Shown: one piece after another, positions 5,963-10,060 of the stretch
How positions within the stretch are numbered: the first letter of the stretch is position 1
Layout: each line of letters starts with the position of its first letter
NCBI GenBank assembly: GCA_964504985.1
Contig: CAZDFU010000025.1
Coordinates: 1-10,060, forward strand
Length of the DNA: 10,060 bases
Reading direction: 5' to 3'
From: CAZDFU01 sp964504985
GTDB lineage: Bacteria > Patescibacteriota > Microgenomatia > Daviesbacterales > UBA10151
Program-made: the position numbers and the translations under genes
Notes under the pieces: generated by a model
What the model saw: the letters and a program-made list of their open reading frames with translations, nothing else
Databases searched by the model: none
What the model was told of the DNA's origin: nothing

Positions 5963-5990
5963 TTCTCGACTCACTATGTTCGCTCGAACA
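5962..5990 (+). repeat. Right flanking repeat of the GIY-YIG cassette, containing the dinB start
   Basis: The segment begins at the TAG stop of the nuclease gene. It carries GTTCTCGACT, then the inverted repeat GTTCG-CT-CGAAC at 5978-5989. It shares TCGACT and GTTCGC (reverse complement of GCGAAC) with the left repeat. The best dinB start codon, ATG 5976, lies inside it. Confidence 0.5.
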
Positions 5991-7361
5991 ATAAATCACC
6001 GTACTATAGTTCACATTGATTTTAACAGCTATTTTGCAACAGTTGAGCAGCAGGCTAACCCAAGACTCAGGGGAAAACCTATCGGGGTAACAGGAGGTGA
6101 CAGAGTAAAAAGGACAGTTTTGGGGGCAGCCTCAGTTGAGGCCAAAAGATTTGGGGTTAAAACAGGCATGCAGATTTGGGAGGCTAAAAAACTTTGTCCA
6201 GATATTATATTGGTCCCGGGAGACTCTGATAAATACTTGGAAACCACCAAAAGGTTTCTAAGTATCCTAAAGGATTACTCACCTTATTTAGAAATATTTA
6301 GCATAGATGAAGCATTCATAGAGTTAACTCCGCAACAGGCAGCATTAAATACCAAACAGATTCAAAATCCTGAAGAATTTGAGACGTTTAAAAATTTGAG
6401 TTCTGATACTGTTTGGGGCTGCGGTATTAGAAATCCCGGTATATTTATTAACGTAATAAATATAGCTTCAGAAATAAAGTACCGTATTCATAAAGAGATA
6501 GGGGAATACATCACCTGTTCTATTGGTATCTCTTATAACAAATTAATGGCTAAATTAGCAGGAAGTTTACAAAAGCCGGATGGATTAGTAATTATTCCCA
6601 ACCAGGAAGAAGCTATCAAAGTTTTGGACAAAATAGAGCTGGATAAGATCTGCGGGATAGGTCCAAGGATTAAGAAAAGGCTTTTTAACATAGGTATTAC
6701 TAATTTTAAACAACTAAGACTTGCTCCCCTTAAAGCCCTTCTTGCTTCATTTAAAAGTTATGGTCAAACCCTTTATAACATGGCCAGAGGAATAGACCAT
6801 TCACCCCTTACCCCTTTTTATGAAAAAGAGGAAGTAAAATCAATAGGACACAGGCATACTATTGACCATGACACTAATAACCCAGCTGAGATAAAACAGA
6901 TTTTATTAAAATTAACAGAGCTGATAGCCAGAAGATTAAGAGGTAAAAAGCTCACAGGGAGAACAATCCACTGCTGGTATAGGGAAGCCTTCAACCCTGC
7001 TTTTCATCATGATCCCACCTCCGGGGTAGGACTAATTGGTGACAGAATGCAAATAACTATCCCATATGCAGATGATGGATTGGAAATTTTTAAGGCTGCA
7101 TGGAAGATTTTTCTTCAAATTTGGGATAAAAATAATAAAATTAGGATGATTGGGGCATCAATTTCTAATTTAAAATCTAAAAACCCTCAAAACTTGACCT
7201 TTTTGGAAGACAATTTAAGACAGCAAAAAATCCTTCAGGCCATAGATAAAATTAACAATAAATATGGTGAATTTACTCTGCAAAGGGGAGTACTGCTGGA
7301 CTGTGTCAAAATAACCCGTAAGCCAAACCCGTTTTTAGCTGACAGAAGGTTTAAATTGTAA
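5976..7361 (+). CDS. dinB: DNA polymerase IV (Y-family translesion polymerase)
   Basis: The 461-residue enzyme copies past damaged template bases with low fidelity. The palm has HIDFNSYF (catalytic D15; Y19-F20 includes the steric gate) and SIDEAF (D111-E112). ITCSIGISYNKLMAKLAGSLQKPDG (about 179-203) matches the conserved family block. A helix-hairpin-helix thumb follows (KICGIGPRIKKRLFNIGI, about 224-241), then the little-finger domain. QNLTFL (405-410) is a plausible sliding-clamp motif. Between SIDEAFIELT and INVINIASEIKYRI there is an insertion of roughly 35-40 residues (about 119-157) relative to E. coli DinB, and the protein is longer than the usual 350-420. The ATG at 5976 is the only good start, but it lies in the GIY-YIG repeat and lacks a clear ribosome binding site; a TTG at 5945 would add 11 residues. 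The 3' end overlaps the convergent pyruvate kinase gene by 11 bases. Confidence 0.95.
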   Translation: MFARTINHRTIVHIDFNSYFATVEQQANPRLRGKPIGVTGGDRVKRTVLGAASVEAKRFGVKTGMQIWEAKKLCPDIILVPGDSDKYLETTKRFLSILKDYSPYLEIFSIDEAFIELTPQQAALNTKQIQNPEEFETFKNLSSDTVWGCGIRNPGIFINVINIASEIKYRIHKEIGEYITCSIGISYNKLMAKLAGSLQKPDGLVIIPNQEEAIKVLDKIELDKICGIGPRIKKRLFNIGITNFKQLRLAPLKALLASFKSYGQTLYNMARGIDHSPLTPFYEKEEVKSIGHRHTIDHDTNNPAEIKQILLKLTELIARRLRGKKLTGRTIHCWYREAFNPAFHHDPTSGVGLIGDRMQITIPYADDGLEIFKAAWKIFLQIWDKNNKIRMIGASISNLKSKNPQNLTFLEDNLRQQKILQAIDKINNKYGEFTLQRGVLLDCVKITRKPNPFLADRRFKL

Positions 7362-8760
7362 CCACTTTAATGGTGTCTGTCCTGCCTGTTACTCCTACCA
7401 AAGAACCGCTGACTATAACAACCTTATCTCCAGCAGCTGCTATTTTATATTTATTTATGGAGTTGATTACCTGGTCCCAAAAAGCATTGTAGTTTTTGGT
7501 AAATTTGATCATAAAACACTCCACACCCCATACGAGTTGGAGCTGATTTGGAACTTTTTCCTCATAAGTAACAGCCACAACCCTGGCCTCAGGCCTAAAA
7601 GAGGCTAAAATCTTGGCTGTATTTCCTGTAGAGGTAGCAACCACCACTGTTTTAGCATTAACCCTTTCTGCCAATACAGCTGCTGCTGAAACAATAGCAC
7701 TCACAGATAAAAGCTCATGAGGGATATTTTGCCAGTTAATTTGTATTATATTTTTATATTCAGGGTGCTCTTCAACTGATAAAATTATTTCATTCATAGT
7801 TTTGACAGCTTCTACCGGATATTTTCCTGAAGCTGTCTCAGCAGATAACATCACAGCATCAACCTGATTTAAAACTGCATTAGCCACATCAGAAGTTTCA
7901 GCCCTGGTTGGTCTGGGATTTAGGGTCATGGATTCAAGCATCTGTGTGGCTATTATGACTGATCTCTGAAGCTGCCTGGCTAAATTTATTATTTTTTGTT
8001 GGGCTAAAGGAACTTCTGAAGCATTTGTCTCAATTCCTAAATCACCTCTTGCCACCATTACTGCATCTGAAGCCTTCATAATTTCTTCTAGGTTTTCCAA
8101 AGCCTGTTTTTTTTCAATCTTGGAAACAACTTGAACTTTTGAGTTATGACTTTTAATAATCTCTCTGGCAATTTTTAAATCCTGGGCTGTTTGAACAAAA
8201 GATAAAGCCACCAAATCAACTCCCTGCCTTAGCACAAACTCCAGGTCCTGCCTGTCCTTCTGAGTAAAAGCTGTATCTTTAACTAGAGTATCAGGTATAT
8301 TTACACCTTTATTTGAAGAGATAATACCATTATTTTGAGCCTGAGTTTTTATTGCCCCATTTTTAACTTCCAAAACCTTAAACTCAACCAAACCATCATT
8401 TACAAATATCCTCTCTCCTTTTGATACATAAGAAGTTAAATCAAACTGGATGGGAATTTCCTCCCCAGAGGGAGCAGTGCTGAATAAGACTATTTCCCCC
8501 TTTTTAATCTTTTTTACACCCTCAAATATTCCCAGTCTTAGTTTAGGGCCCTGCAAATCTGCCATTATGGCCACAGGTTTATTAAGTTCTTTAGAAATAG
8601 CCCTGATATTTTGTATCTGCTCTTTTCTTTCCTCATATGTGCCATGAGAAAAATTAAGCCTGGCCACATTAAGCCCTGCTTTTATTAACCCCCTGATAAT
8701 TTGCGGGTGAGAGGATGCAGGCCCAATAGTTGCTATGATTTTGGTTTTTTTGTGGTTCAT
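7351..8760 (-). CDS. pyk: Pyruvate kinase
   Basis: The 469-residue enzyme transfers phosphate from phosphoenolpyruvate to ADP, the last ATP-yielding step of glycolysis, in the cytoplasm. All family motifs are present: TIGPAS (11-16), ARLNFSHG with R34, N36 and S38, DLQGPKLR (68-75), KGVNIP (151-156), LSFVQ, SKIEKK with the catalytic K214 and metal ligand E216, VARGDLGIE with D240, and ATQMLESM with T272, followed by PTRAETSDVANAVLNQVDAVMLSAETA. The C-terminal domain (about 350-469) includes TSTGNTAKILASFRP, the usual position for effector binding. The length is normal and no residue is missing. The ATG at 8760 is supported by the conserved N-terminus. The gene diverges from the decarboxylase-like gene across 48 bases, and its 3' end overlaps dinB. 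Confidence 0.98.
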   Translation of the reverse strand: MNHKKTKIIATIGPASSHPQIIRGLIKAGLNVARLNFSHGTYEERKEQIQNIRAISKELNKPVAIMADLQGPKLRLGIFEGVKKIKKGEIVLFSTAPSGEEIPIQFDLTSYVSKGERIFVNDGLVEFKVLEVKNGAIKTQAQNNGIISSNKGVNIPDTLVKDTAFTQKDRQDLEFVLRQGVDLVALSFVQTAQDLKIAREIIKSHNSKVQVVSKIEKKQALENLEEIMKASDAVMVARGDLGIETNASEVPLAQQKIINLARQLQRSVIIATQMLESMTLNPRPTRAETSDVANAVLNQVDAVMLSAETASGKYPVEAVKTMNEIILSVEEHPEYKNIIQINWQNIPHELLSVSAIVSAAAVLAERVNAKTVVVATSTGNTAKILASFRPEARVVAVTYEEKVPNQLQLVWGVECFMIKFTKNYNAFWDQVINSINKYKIAAAGDKVVIVSGSLVGVTGRTDTIKVVTI

Positions 8761-8772
8761 TAGTTACTAAGC

Positions 8773-8801
8773 TCGAATTTTATCACAAAAAGTAGTATAT
8801 T
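8773..8801 (+). promoter_or_regulatory. Promoter of the decarboxylase-like gene, leaderless
   Basis: A -10 TATATT at 8796-8801 lies seven bases before the ATG at 8809, with a weak -35 TCGAAT at 8773-8778 (17-base spacing). It overlaps the divergent pyruvate kinase promoter. No ribosome binding site precedes the ATG. Confidence 0.45.
8777..8785 (-). promoter_or_regulatory. Extended -10 promoter of pyruvate kinase
   Basis: The minus strand reads TGATAAAAT, the same extended -10 as before the glycosidase gene. It ends 16 bases before the ATG at 8760, giving a leader of about ten bases with no Shine-Dalgarno sequence. A weak -35 (TTTAAT) lies 16 bases upstream. Confidence 0.45.
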
Positions 8802-8808
8802 AAATTAA

Positions 8809-9756
8809 ATGAAAATAGTTGTAACAGGCGGGGCAGGTTTTTTAGGGTCACACCTTTGCGGGAAGTTACTGGAACTTGGGCACGAAATTTACTGTGTTGA
8901 CAACCTTAGTACAGGAAACCAGGCTAATATTGAGCATTTTAGGGATAACCCTAATTTCCGTTTTATTCAGCATGATGTTATTAATCCTTCTATTGTCCCG
9001 GAGATAAAAATTGACCAAATCTACCATTTGGCCTCTCCTGCTTCACCAAACAAAAACAATAATAAAAGTTATATTTCCTTCCCTTTTGAGACAATGTGGG
9101 TTAATACAATAGGTACTAAGAACCTTTGCGAAAAAGCCCTAAGTGATGGGGCTAAATTTTTATTTGCCTCAACCTCTGAAGCTTATGGTGATCCGCTGGA
9201 ACACCCTCAAAAAGAAACATACAGAGGCAATGTTTCTACAACAGGCCCAAGGGCTGTTTATGATGAGTCTAAAAGATTTGGGGAAACAATAGTTTCAGCA
9301 TATGTTAGATCAAAAGGGTTAGATGGAAGGATAATCAGGATATTTAATACATATGGGCCTAAAATGCCTGATGATGGCAGGGTGGTGATTGAATTTGTAA
9401 AGGCAGCACTGAAAAACAAACCTTTTCCTATTTTTGGAAAAGGCATCCAAACAAGATCATTTTGCTATATTTCAGATATGGTAGAAGGTATTATTTCTGC
9501 AATGGAAAAAGGGGAGAAAGGGGAAATTTATAATTTAGGAAATCCTTATGAATTTACCATTTTAGAACTGGCTGAAAAAATTAAGAAGGTTTCTCAAAGC
9601 AGCTCAGAAGCAGAATTTGTGGAAGAATTACCAGAAGATGATCCAATCCGCCGTTGCCCGGATATTTCTAAAGCCAAAGAGAAACTAGGCTGGAAACCCC
9701 AGGTAGAACTTGAAGAAGGTTTATTGAAACTAATTAATTCCTTAAAAAGCGAATAA
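8809..9756 (+). CDS. uxs: UDP-glucuronate decarboxylase-like NAD-dependent epimerase/dehydratase
   Basis: The 315-residue protein is an extended short-chain dehydrogenase. It has the NAD-binding TGGAGFLGSH (6-15), an acidic D31 after the second strand, HLASPASP (73-80), STSEAYGDP (121-129), and the catalytic Y151-x-x-x-K155 in GPRAVYDESKR. RIFNTYGPKM and QTRSFCYISDMVEG follow, and the C-terminal half carries LGNPYEFTILELAEKI and CPDISKAKEKLGW. The HLASPASP, EAYGDP-x-x-HPQ, GPR-x-x-YDE-x-KR and DPIRRCPDI combination is typical of UDP-xylose synthases, which convert UDP-glucuronate to UDP-xylose for surface polysaccharides. A variation is NVSTTGPR where many relatives have VNPIGPR, and there is a short Asn-rich insertion (NKNNNKSY, about 81-88). 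A related dTDP-glucose-type dehydratase remains possible. The ATG at 8809 starts directly at the Rossmann strand. Confidence 0.88.
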   Translation: MKIVVTGGAGFLGSHLCGKLLELGHEIYCVDNLSTGNQANIEHFRDNPNFRFIQHDVINPSIVPEIKIDQIYHLASPASPNKNNNKSYISFPFETMWVNTIGTKNLCEKALSDGAKFLFASTSEAYGDPLEHPQKETYRGNVSTTGPRAVYDESKRFGETIVSAYVRSKGLDGRIIRIFNTYGPKMPDDGRVVIEFVKAALKNKPFPIFGKGIQTRSFCYISDMVEGIISAMEKGEKGEIYNLGNPYEFTILELAEKIKKVSQSSSEAEFVEELPEDDPIRRCPDISKAKEKLGWKPQVELEEGLLKLINSLKSE

Positions 9757-9762
9757 CTTATG

Positions 9763-9835
9763 CGCCCCCAGAGAGATTCGAACTCCCGGCCACTTCGTTA
9801 GAACCGAAATGCTCTATCCACTGAGCTATGGGGGC
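9763..9835 (-). tRNA. tRNA-Arg (anticodon TCT)
   Basis: On the minus strand the acceptor GCCCCCA pairs with TGGGGGC. The D arm is GCTC-AGTGGATA-GAGC, the anticodon stem TTTCG/CGAAG has one wobble pair, and the loop GTTCTAA gives anticodon TCT. The variable loop is TGGCC and the T arm is GGGAG-TTCGAAT-CTCTC with a canonical T-loop. The discriminator is G73 and the next bases are CAT, so CCA is not encoded and must be added after transcription. The gene ends six bases past the stop of the convergent decarboxylase-like gene. Confidence 0.97.
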
Positions 9836-9873
9836 ACACCATTACCCTTACTGTTTTTTGCTGCAGTCCGACT

Positions 9874-9882
9874 ATTTTACCA
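9874..9882 (-). promoter_or_regulatory. Possible extended -10 promoter of tRNA-Arg
   Basis: The minus strand reads TGGTAAAAT, identical to the nonamer before tRNA-His. It lies 38 bases upstream of the mature 5' end, so a short 5' leader would have to be removed by RNase P. No clear -35 is visible. Confidence 0.35.
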
Positions 9883-10047
9883 AATTTAACTGTGATATCC
9901 TAGGGTATGGGTTTTTTTACCACCTCAATTTGCTGCCTGGCTTTTTTTTTTTTTTTTTTATTTTTTTCTTTTTTTATCTTTGTAAAGAGCTTTTGCCTAA
10001 CCTATTTACCAAATCAAAAAAATGTTAGACCTCCAGACTATAAAACC

Positions 10048-10054
10048 AAAGGAG
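10048..10054 (+). promoter_or_regulatory. Ribosome binding site of a gene starting at the window edge
   Basis: AAAGGAG is followed four bases later by AT at 10059-10060, the last two bases of the window. If the next base is G, a plus-strand gene starts at 10059. Nothing of its product is visible. Confidence 0.5.
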
Positions 10055-10060
10055 AGCTAT

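Larger units (their letters stand above)
9841..10058. other. Intergenic region with long T-tract and upstream signals of a gene at the right edge
   Basis: I see no gene here; the only open frame is a homopolymer translation. An 18-T run at 9942-9959 is followed by an A, seven T, C, seven T and A. No strong GC-rich hairpin precedes the run in either direction, so it is not a convincing intrinsic terminator. Toward the right edge, TATAAA at 10039-10044 is a weak -10 candidate. Confidence 0.6.

Noticed and set aside
5960..5990. SOS (LexA) box before dinB
   Set aside because: GTTCG-CT-CGAAC has the wrong arm order and spacing for the Gram-positive GAAC-N4-GTTC box and does not match CTGT-N8-ACAG. 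It is better explained as part of the GIY-YIG flanking repeat.
6029..6250. Minus-strand open frame inside dinB
   Set aside because: It is antisense to the conserved DinB palm domain and shows no start signals.
8450..8647. Plus-strand open frame inside pyruvate kinase
   Set aside because: It is a shadow of a fully conserved enzyme on the other strand.
9258..9446. Minus-strand open frame inside the decarboxylase-like gene
   Set aside because: It is antisense to conserved catalytic motifs, with no start signal.
9901..9976. Intrinsic terminator built on the T-tract
   Set aside because: The preceding bases give at best a three- to four-pair stem (for example GGTA/TACC), which is too weak.
9828..10028. 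Plus-strand open frame of 66 codons
   Set aside because: It starts inside the tRNA-Arg gene and is largely a poly-Phe translation of the T-tract.
1..10060. Alternative genetic code (UGA as glycine) as in some CPR lineages
   Set aside because: TGA ends the 58-residue protein, the recombinase and several possible extensions at sensible places, and the conserved enzymes contain no in-frame TGA.
1..10060. CRISPR array, insertion-sequence ends or rRNA
   Set aside because: There are no regularly spaced repeats, no transposase with terminal inverted repeats and no rRNA-like sequence.

Overview
This is an AT-rich bacterial window read with the standard code: TGA, TAA and TAG all end genes here, so a UGA-recoded lineage is unlikely. 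The gene content and compact layout fit a Candidate Phyla Radiation (Patescibacteria) genome, perhaps Microgenomates-like. The signs are a family-A-clan glycosidase with an Ig-like tail, a small GIY-YIG nuclease, a Y-family polymerase with a small companion gene, and several short proteins I cannot name. The lineage is inferred from protein style and was not tested by any search.

Layout, left to right. Bases 1-2391 look like the end of an integrated mobile element. They hold the C-terminal part of a probable replication/ATPase protein, a 58-residue protein, and a large serine recombinase whose last codons lie inside the 3' end of a tRNA-His(GTG) gene on the opposite strand. That tRNA is the likely attachment site. 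Its stems are perfect and it has a plausible promoter, but its D-loop and T-loop are highly non-canonical. Bases 2460-5400 hold an unknown 167-residue protein, a secreted or anchored glycoside hydrolase on the minus strand, and a second unknown protein of 175 residues. Bases 5403-7361 hold a short DUF6504-like protein, a GIY-YIG nuclease flanked by short related repeats, and DNA polymerase IV (dinB). The nuclease cassette appears to have landed between dinB and its usual small partner, leaving the dinB start codon inside the repeat. Bases 7351-9756 hold pyruvate kinase (minus) and a UDP-glucuronate decarboxylase-like enzyme (plus). A canonical tRNA-Arg(TCT) gene follows on the minus strand. 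The last 220 bases carry an 18-T homopolymer and the ribosome binding site of a gene that probably starts at the window edge.

Expression signals differ between regions. Several chromosomal genes have a -10 box only 7-10 bases before the ATG and no Shine-Dalgarno sequence, which suggests leaderless mRNAs. The genes of the mobile element and the GIY-YIG gene instead have purine-rich ribosome binding sites or coupled starts. The genes do not form one pathway. They are a mobile-element end, a translesion-polymerase locus disturbed by a nuclease cassette, and housekeeping sugar metabolism.
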